Positions 52,097 to 60,465 of a DNA stretch of 64,000 bases are shown in pieces. The stretch is from Pelotalea chapellei (GTDB lineage Bacteria; Desulfobacterota; Desulfuromonadia; Geobacterales; Pseudopelobacteraceae). The notes below the pieces were generated by a model. It searched no databases and had not been told where the DNA came from. It was given only the letters and a program-made list of their open reading frames with translations. The position numbers and the translations under genes are program-made. The stretch's first letter is position 1; every line of letters begins with the position of its first letter. The stretch covers positions 1 through 64,000 of the forward strand of contig NZ_JAHDYS010000010.1 in assembly GCF_018531195.1 (NCBI RefSeq). Direction: 5' to 3'.

Positions 52097-55000
52097 ATGA
52101 AAACAATAGATCCCGATCCTTCAGGCCTGATCCCGCAGGAAAGAGATGCCTGTGCCATCATCTGCTATATCAATAAACTTGGCCGTCCCTCCCATGGAAA
52201 TGTGCAGCGCACCATCGATGCACTGGTTAAGATGGGACACCGGGCAGGTGAGATTAATGGCGAAGGGGACGGATGTGGCATTCTTACCGATATCCCGCGC
52301 CTGATCTGGTCGGAGATGCTGCATGCAGTGGGACGGAATCCGGAACTAGCCACGGCACCCGGTTTTGCCGTGGCCCACCTGATGATCGACCGTCACGACC
52401 TGGCGCGCCATCCCGAAATGCAGGAATCGATAATGCAGCGTATCCGGGATGCAGGAGTTGAAATCCTTGTGGAGCGGCCGGCATCGGTGCGCAGCGAGGT
52501 GCTGACCACACGTGCCCATCAGGGAGAACCGCTTCTGTGGCAGATGGGACTATTATGCCCTGACCCGCCTCTTGCTCCCTGTGTACTGTTCAGGCTGCAG
52601 GCGGCTCTGGAGGATGAATTTCCAATCCATGTTGCCTCCCTGTCAACAAGTGTGGCTGCTTACAAGGTGCACGGAGCACCGGAAATACTGCCTCGTTATT
52701 ATCCCGAGCTTAAGCGTCGCGATTTTCTTTCCGGCGTGACTATCGGCCACAGTCGCTACTCCACCAACACACTCCCCACTGTTTTGCGTGCCCAGCCTTT
52801 TTCACTACTGGGGCACAATGGAGAAATCAACACAATCGCCCGTCTGAGGGAGGAGGCAGCCATGCTGGGCATCGGCCTGCCGCTGGGAGGAAGCGACTCC
52901 CAGGACTTAAACCGTACCCTTGAAGGTTTGATTTGCGACAGTGGGTTGACTCTCTTCGAGGCCATGGAAATGGTCTTTCCTCCCATCTTCAGTGTGATGG
53001 ACCGGATGGAGCCGGAACAGCGTGACATGTACACCTGGTTTCGCCGGTATTTGACCGCCAGCGCCCAGGGACCGGCCGCCATCATTGCCCGCTACGGCGA
53101 ACGCTGTGTGTTCAGTGTTGACGCCATGGGACTGCGTCCCTTGTGGGTGGGGGAAACAGCCAAGGAGATCTTCGCGTCATCAGAATTGGGAGTAGTGCCC
53201 CACGAAGAAATCATGGGAGATCCCCGGCCGTTGGCCCCAGGTGAAAAGATGGGCGTCCGTCTTTTCGAGGGCAGATCCCCGCAGCTGCTGCAGCATCACG
53301 AATTGCGCCACGAGGTTATCAGCCTCTTCCGTAAAAGGACTCGTATCGCACGTCAGGCAAAGGCTTTGGTCAAGGGCGCCGACCTTCCGATTGCCCCCGC
53401 CATGTCGTGGGGAAATACCGGCAAGCTGGTGCAGGATAATCTGCTGGCAGCTCTTGCCTGGAAATCGACCGACGTGCAGAACCTGCGGGAGATGGCTTCA
53501 AAGGGACAGGACCCGATTGCTTCGCTGGGATACGACGGCCCGCTGGCCGCGCTCTCGCTGTCGCGCCAGAACCTGTCCGACTACTTCAAGGAACAGGTGG
53601 CGGTTGTGACCAACCCGGCCATTGACCGGGAACGGGAAGCGGAGCATTTTTCCACCCGGGTGTATCTTGGGCCACGTCCAGCTCTGACCGGAACTCCTCA
53701 GCCGGCTGTTGAACTTGCCGTGCCGTTGCTGCTGGGTGGATTCCGTACAGCAGCGGGGGAAGAGCAAACCGAAATTGCACGTCGTCATGGCATAACCACT
53801 CTTGAGGCTCTGCTGATCCAGGCTGGTCGGGGACGCAGCCGCATTCTTTCCTGCGCCATGGGCCGAAATGAATCCCTGCACGATGCGTTGCGGAGGTTGT
53901 CCGATGAGGCAATCGAGGCGGTACAGGGGGGTGTGCGCATCCTGTTATTGGATGACAGCAGAGCTTTTGCACCTGGGCAGAGCTTCCTCGATCCTTTTCT
54001 GGTGGTTGCGGTGCTGCACAAGGCACTTAAAAAGATTACTGCCAAGGGCGGGCTCAGCCTGCGGCGCAATGCCTCGATCGTGGTACGTTCCGGCGCTCTT
54101 CGTAACCTGCATGACCTGATTTTCGCTCTCGGCATGGGAGCGGATGCCCTCTGTCCCTACCTGATGTGGGAACAGGCGACTGCTCACCAAAACGGAGTGG
54201 ATAACCTCTACGGCGTGCTGGCCAAAGGGCTGGAGAAGGTGATCTCCACCATGGGTACACACGAGATAGGGGGCTACGGCAAATATTTCGCATCCATCGG
54301 CCTGTGCAGCCATCTGGCAGGTATTTTTGAGACTCCCAACTTTTGCGGCTCCGGCAAGGGGGGCCTCACCCTGGAACGTCTGGAGGTTGAAAACAGAAGC
54401 CGTACTGCTGTGGCCCGCAGCAACGACAAGCAGCCTGTACCGGTGCAGTTCCGCCTGTATCCTCGTATCTGGAAAATGGTGGGCCAGGTGGCTAAAATGG
54501 AGGAGAGTTATGCGGAACTTTCCCGACTGATCCAGCAACTGGAGGGAGAACATCCCACCTCGATCCGCCATCTGATTGATCTGCGTTACCAGGATGAGTT
54601 GAGTGTGGACCCTGAAGAGGTAGACACCACTATTGGAAACCATGACCTGCCGATTCTATTCTCCGCCATGAGCTTCGGTTCACAGGGGGAGACCCCTTTT
54701 CGTATTTATGCCGAAGCCGCCCGGCGGTTGAACATCGTCTGCATGAACGGCGAAGGGGGCGAAATAGCCGACATGCTCGGCAAATATCGCTCGAACCGGG
54801 GCCAGCAGATCGCTTCAGGCCGTTTCGGTGTAACCATGGAGTATCTTAACTCTGCAGATTTCCTGGAGATCAAGGTAGGACAGGGGGCAAAGCCGGGGGA
54901 AGGGGGACATCTGCCCGGTTTCAAGGTGACCGCCAAGATTGCGGCAGCCAGACATGCCACCCCGGGGGTTTCGCTGATCTCCCCCTCAAACAACCATGAT

Positions 55001-56614
55001 ATCTATTCCATCGAGGATCTGGCGCAGATTATCGAAGAGCTGCGCACTGCCAATCCCACGGCCCGCATCTCGGTCAAAGTGCCGGCAGTGGCCGGCATTG
55101 CCACCATTGCCCTGGGCATTGCCAAAGCGGGAGCTGATATCATTACCATCAGCGGCTATGACGGCGGCACTGGTGCTGCCAGGAAGCATGCCATTAAATT
55201 TGTTGGTTTGCCTGCTGATATCGGAGTTGCCGAGGCGCATCGCGCCCTGGTGGCGGCGGGGATGCGCGAGCGGGTGGAGATCTGGGCCGATGGCGGTGCG
55301 CGCACCGGACGGGATGTGGTCAAGCTGATGCTTCTGGGGGCCAACCGGGTCGGATTCGGTACCTTGCCCATGGTCATCATCGGTTGTACCACCTGTCGCG
55401 GCTGCCATCTTGGGACCTGCCATGTGGGTATCGCCACCCAGATTGAAACTGCGGAAGAGGCTGAACAGAAAGGCTTAAAACGCTTCATCCCCCGTGTGCT
55501 GGAGAATGGCGTCATTTATGAGACCACATTTTTCAGAGGCATGGCACGTGAGATCAGGATTCTGACCGCCAAGCTCGGTTTCAGACGCAGTCAGGACCTT
55601 GTCGGTCACGCCGACCTGCTGGTGCAGGCCCGCGGCCTGGATCGACTGGACCTGGCCGACCTTCTGAAGCCGGCACATACCACCGCCAGCCCAGTGGAGA
55701 GCGAAGTACGCATAATCCGCAAACCCCTCAACTACCTTACTTCGTTGATCTCTGATCTTGTTTCCAAGTCGTTTGCTTCCGGAGAAGAGCGTGTGCGCTA
55801 TGACGACGACAATGCTACCAGTTCAGATCGGGCCATTGGTACTCATCTGGCCGGGTCAATGGTCCGGGGATGGCAGGACAACAGCTTTACCTCCGGTTGC
55901 GAAGCGCTGCTTTACTTCCGTCGCGATTCGATTCCCGGTAATGGTCTTGGGGCCTTTACCATCCCGCGCATCGCCATACGGGTTGAGGGGGGAGCTCAGG
56001 ATGGAGTTGGTAAATCGACCCAGGGGGGCAAAATCGTTGTACTGAAGGGTGAGAATCGCAATGGAGCCAGGGTCGGCGGAGCAGTAGGGAAAGGACTGGC
56101 CTATGGCGCCCAGGGAGGTACCTTCATTATCCAGGGGGACGCGGACAGCCGGGCCTGTATCCGCCTTTCCGGAGCGGATGTAGTACTGGGGGGGCGCATC
56201 CGGACTCCTCTTGATGACAGTCTGGGCAATATCGCGGGGAGGGCCAATCTGAAAGGATTCGCCTGCGAGTATATGACCGCCGGCAGAGTGGTTGTACTGG
56301 GAGATCCGGGACCGTGGCTCTGTTCCGGCATGACGGGAGGGACGGTATACTGTTATCTGGACGCGCCAATGGGCTTTGATCGGGAAGCACTGCGACGGCG
56401 GATTGCCGCTGGGGCCGGTGTGGAGATCCGCAACGTGGAGGAGGAAGATATCAGTCAGCTCGAACTGCTGCTGGGAAAATATCACCGTGAACTGCTCCAT
56501 TCCCATCAGGAAGAGGAGGCTGACTGGGTGGCAAACGTCATGGCCCGCAGCCGGGACTGCTTTGTGAAAATTGTACCCGAAAAGACGGCGCTGATGCCGG
56601 CCAGTACGGAGTAA
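52097..56614 (+). CDS. gltB: Glutamate synthase large subunit
   Basis: 1505 aa, full length. Class II glutamine amidotransferase domain from the Cys in RDACAIICYINK (about residue 18, N-terminal Cys after propeptide removal), central domain about 450-720, FMN-binding synthase domain about 780-1180 with the [3Fe-4S] motif CTTCRGCHLGTCHVGIATQ (about 1096-1114), and the GXGXG domain about 1230-1440. Converts glutamine plus 2-oxoglutarate to two glutamates. gltD is not adjacent. GGAG site before the ATG. A 9-bp tandem repeat and hairpin follow. Confidence 0.95.
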   Translation: MKTIDPDPSGLIPQERDACAIICYINKLGRPSHGNVQRTIDALVKMGHRAGEINGEGDGCGILTDIPRLIWSEMLHAVGRNPELATAPGFAVAHLMIDRHDLARHPEMQESIMQRIRDAGVEILVERPASVRSEVLTTRAHQGEPLLWQMGLLCPDPPLAPCVLFRLQAALEDEFPIHVASLSTSVAAYKVHGAPEILPRYYPELKRRDFLSGVTIGHSRYSTNTLPTVLRAQPFSLLGHNGEINTIARLREEAAMLGIGLPLGGSDSQDLNRTLEGLICDSGLTLFEAMEMVFPPIFSVMDRMEPEQRDMYTWFRRYLTASAQGPAAIIARYGERCVFSVDAMGLRPLWVGETAKEIFASSELGVVPHEEIMGDPRPLAPGEKMGVRLFEGRSPQLLQHHELRHEVISLFRKRTRIARQAKALVKGADLPIAPAMSWGNTGKLVQDNLLAALAWKSTDVQNLREMASKGQDPIASLGYDGPLAALSLSRQNLSDYFKEQVAVVTNPAIDREREAEHFSTRVYLGPRPALTGTPQPAVELAVPLLLGGFRTAAGEEQTEIARRHGITTLEALLIQAGRGRSRILSCAMGRNESLHDALRRLSDEAIEAVQGGVRILLLDDSRAFAPGQSFLDPFLVVAVLHKALKKITAKGGLSLRRNASIVVRSGALRNLHDLIFALGMGADALCPYLMWEQATAHQNGVDNLYGVLAKGLEKVISTMGTHEIGGYGKYFASIGLCSHLAGIFETPNFCGSGKGGLTLERLEVENRSRTAVARSNDKQPVPVQFRLYPRIWKMVGQVAKMEESYAELSRLIQQLEGEHPTSIRHLIDLRYQDELSVDPEEVDTTIGNHDLPILFSAMSFGSQGETPFRIYAEAARRLNIVCMNGEGGEIADMLGKYRSNRGQQIASGRFGVTMEYLNSADFLEIKVGQGAKPGEGGHLPGFKVTAKIAAARHATPGVSLISPSNNHDIYSIEDLAQIIEELRTANPTARISVKVPAVAGIATIALGIAKAGADIITISGYDGGTGAARKHAIKFVGLPADIGVAEAHRALVAAGMRERVEIWADGGARTGRDVVKLMLLGANRVGFGTLPMVIIGCTTCRGCHLGTCHVGIATQIETAEEAEQKGLKRFIPRVLENGVIYETTFFRGMAREIRILTAKLGFRRSQDLVGHADLLVQARGLDRLDLADLLKPAHTTASPVESEVRIIRKPLNYLTSLISDLVSKSFASGEERVRYDDDNATSSDRAIGTHLAGSMVRGWQDNSFTSGCEALLYFRRDSIPGNGLGAFTIPRIAIRVEGGAQDGVGKSTQGGKIVVLKGENRNGARVGGAVGKGLAYGAQGGTFIIQGDADSRACIRLSGADVVLGGRIRTPLDDSLGNIAGRANLKGFACEYMTAGRVVVLGDPGPWLCSGMTGGTVYCYLDAPMGFDREALRRRIAAGAGVEIRNVEEEDISQLELLLGKYHRELLHSHQEEEADWVANVMARSRDCFVKIVPEKTALMPASTE

Positions 56615-56624
56615 GGAAACAGTG

Positions 56625-56678
56625 TTGAGGTTGAGGAGAAGCAGGAGAAGCAGGAGAAGCATTTCACCTTAACCTCAA
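56625..56678 (+). terminator. Hairpin with triplicated 9-bp loop after gltB
   Basis: Arms TTGAGGTTGAGG / CCTTAACCTCAA (11 of 12 pair). The loop contains AGGAGAAGC repeated three times (56634-56660). It begins 11 bp past the gltB stop. No T tract, so terminator function is uncertain. Confidence 0.5.
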
Positions 56679-56710
56679 TACTTAACTTTAACCTTAGTCT
56701 CAACCTGCCT

Positions 56711-57082
56711 TTACAGCAGCATGGTTTTTCGTGCCTGAGTCGTTTCTTTGCTCGGTTCCACCGGCAGACCGGCCCCCACATAGGCCGCAAATCCCCCTGT
56801 CAGGGGATGAACATCTGTCCAGCCATGATTCTGCAGTTCGTGGGCTACCTTGAAGGCGGCTTCGTCCCCTGTACATGTGGCGTATACGATCACAGGACGG
56901 TTTCGGGGGATTTCCTCAAGATGCTTTCCTACCTCATCGTCGTCGACAACAAGGGCTCCCCTGGCCTTCATCAGGGACCAGTCCCGGTGATGATGGTGGT
57001 GCAGGTTGATGAAGAAAAAATCTTCCCTCTTTTCAATGTGTTGTTTCAGTTCTTCAACGCTCACCTCAAAGGTGTCAATCAT
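56711..57082 (-). CDS. Rhodanese-like sulfurtransferase with penta-His
   Basis: 123 aa from the ATG at 57082 (GGGAGG site); the open frame upstream is not used. Rhodanese fold with VIVYATCTGDEAAFKVA, active-site Cys about residue 75, then GWTDVHPLTGGFAAYV. Unusual FINLHHHHHRDW, a run of five His near residue 25. Likely transfers sulfur or binds metal; the substrate is unknown. It ends 96 bp past gltB, convergent. Confidence 0.82.
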   Translation of the reverse strand: MIDTFEVSVEELKQHIEKREDFFFINLHHHHHRDWSLMKARGALVVDDDEVGKHLEEIPRNRPVIVYATCTGDEAAFKVAHELQNHGWTDVHPLTGGFAAYVGAGLPVEPSKETTQARKTMLL

Positions 57083-57185
57083 GGAAACCTCCCTCGCTTG
57101 AGTCATTGATTCAACAGATATTCTCAACGTAAAAACAAGAAGGGGCAGCTTCTTGTGGTTTTTTAGGAAAAGGGTATTTGCTTTA

Positions 57186-57473
57186 TCATTTCCTCTGAAA
57201 TGTCTTGCAGTCCGGATTTTTCTGCTGCCAGCCAACGGTTATTGAATCTGCCCTGCACTCAAGGGCTTCGTTGTGTGCGCAGTTGGCCATCTTACAGGCT
57301 CCGACTCCGCCTCGGGTGTCCGGAATCCCCCCTTCCATGGAGGTGGTGAAAAAGGTGTCGCAATGGGGTCCTTCCATCGGACCTCCAACGGTAATGGCCA
57401 GGGTGTGACAGGATTTATGCTTGTTATATGCGCAGTCGGTGACTTCGCATGAGTTGATTCGGGTCATCTCCAT
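57186..57473 (-). CDS. Tandem DUF1540 protein
   Basis: 95 aa with AAGGAG before the ATG at 57473. Two similar units, each of the form N-S-C/C-K-x-x-x-C-x(5-8)-C-x-A-x-x-I-T-V-G: CEVTDCAYNKHKSCHTLAIT and CKMANCAHNEALECRADSIT, each followed by a DCxTF-type end. Cys spacing suggests zinc binding. Function unknown. 103 bp upstream of the rhodanese gene on the same strand. Confidence 0.8.
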   Translation of the reverse strand: MEMTRINSCEVTDCAYNKHKSCHTLAITVGGPMEGPHCDTFFTTSMEGGIPDTRGGVGACKMANCAHNEALECRADSITVGWQQKNPDCKTFQRK

Positions 57474-57653
57474 AGTATTCTCCTTGTGTGAGTGTCGTAT
57501 GTATCTGCCCCTTCACATTTGCAGGTCATTTGATTCCAGCAGCTTCATTTCCAAAGTGTATCGCACATGCCAGGGAGGTCAAATGAGGGGGCAGGGACCA
57601 GGGACTGGAGATCGGGGACCGGTAAGACAGTATAGCAAAGTCTTGGGAGTGCT

Positions 57654-58265
57654 ATGGATTTAATGGAAAACTGGTGTCATATGCAGAAATTACCGCGTTC
57701 CTTTTACGCGCGGGATACGGTGATGGTTGCAAAAGAACTTCTGGGAAAATATCTGGTGCACAGGTCTGATGATGTTGAACAGGTTGCCAGGATCGTTGAG
57801 GTGGAGGCCTATCTGGGGGAACATGACCTTGCCTCCCATTCATCCCGCGGACGAACGGGAAGGACGGAAATCATGTTCGGGCCACCCGGATATGCATACG
57901 TGTATCTGATATATGGAATGCACTGTTGCATGAATGTTGTTACCGAGCCGGAAGGACATGCTGCTGCAGTGCTGTTGCGCGCTCTGGAACCGGTGGCGCA
58001 TGTATCCAGCCACACCCGCGGGCCTGGTCTGCTGTGCAAGGCCATGGGTATCGACAGAAAACTGAATGGCCATGACCTTGAAAGTGATAATTTTTTTCTG
58101 GGCGCACTGCCTGACGCCGAACCGGTGTCAATTGTCGCTGGGCCACGCGTGGGTGTGGCTTACGCCGGTTCGTGGGCAGACGAACTGCTCCGCTTTTACA
58201 TTCGTGACAATCCATTTGTCTCAGGCGGTAAAACACTTCGGAAGCCATCAGGGGTTATCCAATGA
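57654..58265 (+). CDS. mpg: 3-methyladenine DNA glycosylase (AAG/Mpg family)
   Basis: 203 aa. Family core SRGRTGRTEIMFGPPGYAYVY, then IYGMHCCMNVVTE and RGPGLLCKAMGI. Removes alkylated or deaminated purines from DNA (AAG fold). GGGAG site before the ATG at 57654. Its last codons overlap the start of the ACP phosphodiesterase (ATGA). Confidence 0.92.
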   Translation: MDLMENWCHMQKLPRSFYARDTVMVAKELLGKYLVHRSDDVEQVARIVEVEAYLGEHDLASHSSRGRTGRTEIMFGPPGYAYVYLIYGMHCCMNVVTEPEGHAAAVLLRALEPVAHVSSHTRGPGLLCKAMGIDRKLNGHDLESDNFFLGALPDAEPVSIVAGPRVGVAYAGSWADELLRFYIRDNPFVSGGKTLRKPSGVIQ

Positions 58266-58873
58266 ATTTCCTGTTCCACCTCTACCTTTCCGGCGATGAT
58301 CCTGACATTTTGACCGGAAATCTGATGGGTGATTTCGTCAAGGGCAGAATCAGTGAGGAGTATCCAGAGGGATTGCGGGCAGGTATGACGCTCCATCGTC
58401 ACATTGATTCATTCGCCCAGGATCAGGAACTGTTTCGCCGCAGTCGGAATCGTATCGATTCTCGCTTCGGGCTGTGGCGGGGAGTGCTGGTGGACTTGTT
58501 TTATGATCACTTTCTGGCCAGAGATTGGCTGCTTTACTCGGAAATGCCGCTCCCGGCCTACCTTCAGGAGGTGCGCCGCGTGGTGGAAGTACGTTATCGA
58601 TTGCTTCCAGAACGGATGCAGGGTGTATTGCCGATGATGTTCGAAGAATGGCTGCCTTCCTATGGAGAAGTGGAAGGGATCGGGAGGGTCTTGGAGCGCA
58701 TGGCCCGTCGAGTTCGGCGTGCTAACCCTCTGGCTGGTGCGGAGTGTGAACTCGTAAGGAATTATGCGGAGCTTAGGAATGATTTCCGGGAGTTTCTGCC
58801 GCTGGTGCGGGAATTTGCAAAGAATTTCCGGCAGACTTGTTCATGTCACGATGAGTCGCTTTGTTCCGTCTGA
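58262..58873 (+). CDS. acpH: ACP phosphodiesterase (AcpH-like)
   Basis: 203 aa. Opens MNFLFHLYLSGDDPDILTGN; LGDFVKG-type LMGDFVKGRI and the DLFYDHFLARDW region are hallmarks of AcpH/DUF479, which removes 4'-phosphopantetheine from acyl carrier protein. Overlaps mpg by 4 bp, so translationally coupled. It ends 69 bp before the first integron attC site. Confidence 0.85.
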   Translation: MNFLFHLYLSGDDPDILTGNLMGDFVKGRISEEYPEGLRAGMTLHRHIDSFAQDQELFRRSRNRIDSRFGLWRGVLVDLFYDHFLARDWLLYSEMPLPAYLQEVRRVVEVRYRLLPERMQGVLPMMFEEWLPSYGEVEGIGRVLERMARRVRRANPLAGAECELVRNYAELRNDFREFLPLVREFAKNFRQTCSCHDESLCSV

Positions 58874-58941
58874 GGGGGAAATGACCGATAGCTACTGCAT
58901 TGTACTCGGGCGTGCTTCATGTATCTTTCGTAGTTCATTCG

Positions 58942-59011
58942 GTTTAACGGTTAAGCGCTTGACCTGTCGGGCGGCCTTATCGCCCGGTCACGGTCTGAGC
59001 GCAGGTTGAAC
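58942..59011 (-). other. Integron attC site B (70 bp)
   Basis: Minus-strand reading: GTTCAAC at one end (59005-59011) and GTTAAAC at the other (58942-58948), the RYYYAAC and GTTRRRY core pair. In between is a folded arm with GCGCT-CAGACC / GGTCA-AGCGC and GGGCG / CGCCC pairs and unpaired bases, as in attC recombination sites. It starts 7 bp past the stop of the 91-aa cassette gene, the normal attC place. Confidence 0.8.
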
Positions 59012-59017
59012 TTGTAA

Positions 59018-59293
59018 TCACCGCATAAAGCTTAATCCAAACATTTTATCTACAGCCAGAAGAGTTCCTAACACCCAAATGACAGATACAACTACCAGCA
59101 CAATATAATCAATTAGATAAAAATCTCTATATTTGGACCTGTTACTAATAATGCCCGCAGTGATAACCATTGTTGGAATTAGACTACCAAGAATCTTGTC
59201 AAACAGGTTTGTTGGATTTCCAGTTGTTTGAATTTTGATAAAAATGTAACCAAAGGCTATTAAAATAATTCCGCTTAGTATTTTTTTAGACAT
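59018..59293 (-). CDS. Cassette gene: small membrane protein
   Basis: 91 aa. Three hydrophobic stretches (about 5-20, 35-52, 62-84). Short basic linkers, no Cys, no recognised family. AT-rich compared with flanking genes. Weak ribosome site (GGAACCAATGACTC). The start is 34 bp from attC A and the stop 6 bp from attC B, so the gene fills one integron cassette. Function unknown, as for most cassette genes. Confidence 0.6.
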   Translation of the reverse strand: MSKKILSGIILIAFGYIFIKIQTTGNPTNLFDKILGSLIPTMVITAGIISNRSKYRDFYLIDYIVLVVVSVIWVLGTLLAVDKMFGLSFMR

Positions 59294-59327
59294 GAGTCAT
59301 TGGTTCCATTCTTATCGATGCTTGTTA

Positions 59328-59392
59328 GTTCAACGTCGTTTTGGCGCAGCGGCGGAGCGGTAGCGAAGACCGTCTGCCGCCGCGTGTTAGAT
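59328..59392 (-). other. Integron attC site A (65 bp)
   Basis: Minus-strand reading: ATCTAAC (59386-59392) to GTTGAAC (59328-59334), the consensus core pair, around a long arm CGGCGGCAGACGGT / ACCGCTCCGCCG with a TCTTCGCT-type loop. It begins 9 bp after the stop of the 190-aa cassette gene. Confidence 0.85.
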
Positions 59393-59401
59393 GCTTTCCA
59401 T

Positions 59402-59974
59402 TTATTTGATACTGACACCACAATTGAGACATTTATTGCTCAGAGCGTTATGGTATCCGCCACCAAAAATTAAGTTCAGTTTTTCACTCCCCGTATCTCC
59501 AACTCCTCCGCTTTTTGCTCCTCTGAAGAAAAGGTAGTGCCCGCATCTGGGGCACTTTGTGAACTGCAAATTAAAGGCAACAATAGCCAAGGCACCCATG
59601 TACCCAAAAAGGAAAAACTCGGGCAGGCTCGAAACCATTATAAGCAGGCCATAAGGAAGCCACATGCCAAACATCGCAAATAGGAGAAATCGTTTTTTGC
59701 TGGCTTTTGTTAAGCCTTTTTTTAGAACGCTTTCATCAATTGTAAGATACTCAGAGGGCTGAACTCTTGGCGGTTCAGATTCCAGTTTTCTGAACACACC
59801 TATGAATAATGCAGCGATTGCCCCGCCCAAAAACGCAAGTGACAGAGAAAATGGAAGCGAAAACTTCAAATCCAATTTCCGTTGGTCTCCGTACTGTCCG
59901 ATAGAGACAAGAATCAGCATTACAACGAAAAATCCTGTGAAATATCGGAGGAATATGGTTTTGATCTGGTTCAT
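59402..59974 (-). CDS. Cassette gene: membrane protein with zinc ribbon
   Basis: 190 aa. Two N-terminal membrane helices (about 8-25, 40-60), a charged loop, two more helices (about 95-115, 120-138), then TKCPRCGHYLFF and NKCLNCGVSIK, a split four-Cys zinc ribbon. The C-terminal part resembles the chromosomal protein at 25524-25871. The GTTAGAT core at 59990-59996 lies 15 bp before the ATG, marking the cassette edge. AT-rich. Function unknown. Confidence 0.65.
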   Translation of the reverse strand: MNQIKTIFLRYFTGFFVVMLILVSIGQYGDQRKLDLKFSLPFSLSLAFLGGAIAALFIGVFRKLESEPPRVQPSEYLTIDESVLKKGLTKASKKRFLLFAMFGMWLPYGLLIMVSSLPEFFLFGYMGALAIVAFNLQFTKCPRCGHYLFFRGAKSGGVGDTGSEKLNLIFGGGYHNALSNKCLNCGVSIK

Positions 59975-59989
59975 TTCTGTTTCCGTTTC

Positions 59990-60010
59990 ATCTAACTTGT
60001 TAATCTACGG
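59990..60010 (-). other. Cassette boundary core site, attI-like
   Basis: Minus-strand reading: ACAAGTTAGAT, with GTTAGAT identical to the GTTRRRY core of attC A. The preceding AACAA resembles the sequence before the crossover core of attI sites. No hairpin of attC type is present on this side, so it may be a relic attI or an insertion edge. The usual divergent intI gene is absent. Confidence 0.5.
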
Positions 60011-60013
60011 TTT

Positions 60014-60103
60014 CCCTATATATAGGTAATTTGTTACCTATATAAGACTTTTGTTCCTTATATAAAACCCTGTTGCGACGCCTATATGAGACGCATTTGT
60101 CAC
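60014..60103. repeat. TATATAGG imperfect repeats and palindrome
   Basis: On the minus strand the motif TATATAAGG/TATATAGGNAACAAA recurs about four times at roughly 19-25-bp spacing. A palindrome TATATAGGTAA-TTTG-TTACCTATATA (60019-60044) has 11-bp perfect arms. This looks like an operator array. The whole gap 59997-60465 has no credible gene; a 92-aa frame at 60038-60316 has no ribosome site or recognisable domain. Confidence 0.5.
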
Positions 60104-60465
60104 TGCTGCTATGGTGTGGTAATTCTCGATTCGAGTAGAGTTCCGCGAATCAATCTGTATTGCACAAACCAAACTTTTAATTGTGCATCCCATCTCGCTC
60201 ACATGCTTCGCAGTGCTCGCGAAGTTCAATTTCCTCAAAACGGACGAATACCGGGAAATGAGCCTTGTTTTAATGGTTACCCCTGCTTGCCAATTTAATT
60301 GTGGAACTATACGCAAACTATGATGGTCTGCAAATTAAAATTCATAAAAGGACTACGATAGGTGCGGAACCATACGGGATTGCGTGAGGATTTTCGAGGG
60401 GTTATGAGCACAGGTGCAATTGCGCAGTGAAATTCGGCAGAACTCACCTTTGCTGGGACCGGCCG

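Noticed and set aside
55856-56662. 268-aa minus-strand frame with Leu-rich start
   Set aside because: Antisense to the conserved GXGXG domain of gltB and to the triplicated 9-bp repeat.
57586-57625. G-rich stretch with repeated GGGACC/GGGACT
   Set aside because: Short, imperfect, no second clear copy; treated as low-complexity sequence rather than a repeat family or CRISPR.
60038-60316. 92-aa minus-strand frame between the cassette and ndh, considered as an integrase remnant
   Set aside because: No tyrosine-recombinase motif (no RHxxR-type box or Tyr active site), no ribosome site, and it covers the repeat array.
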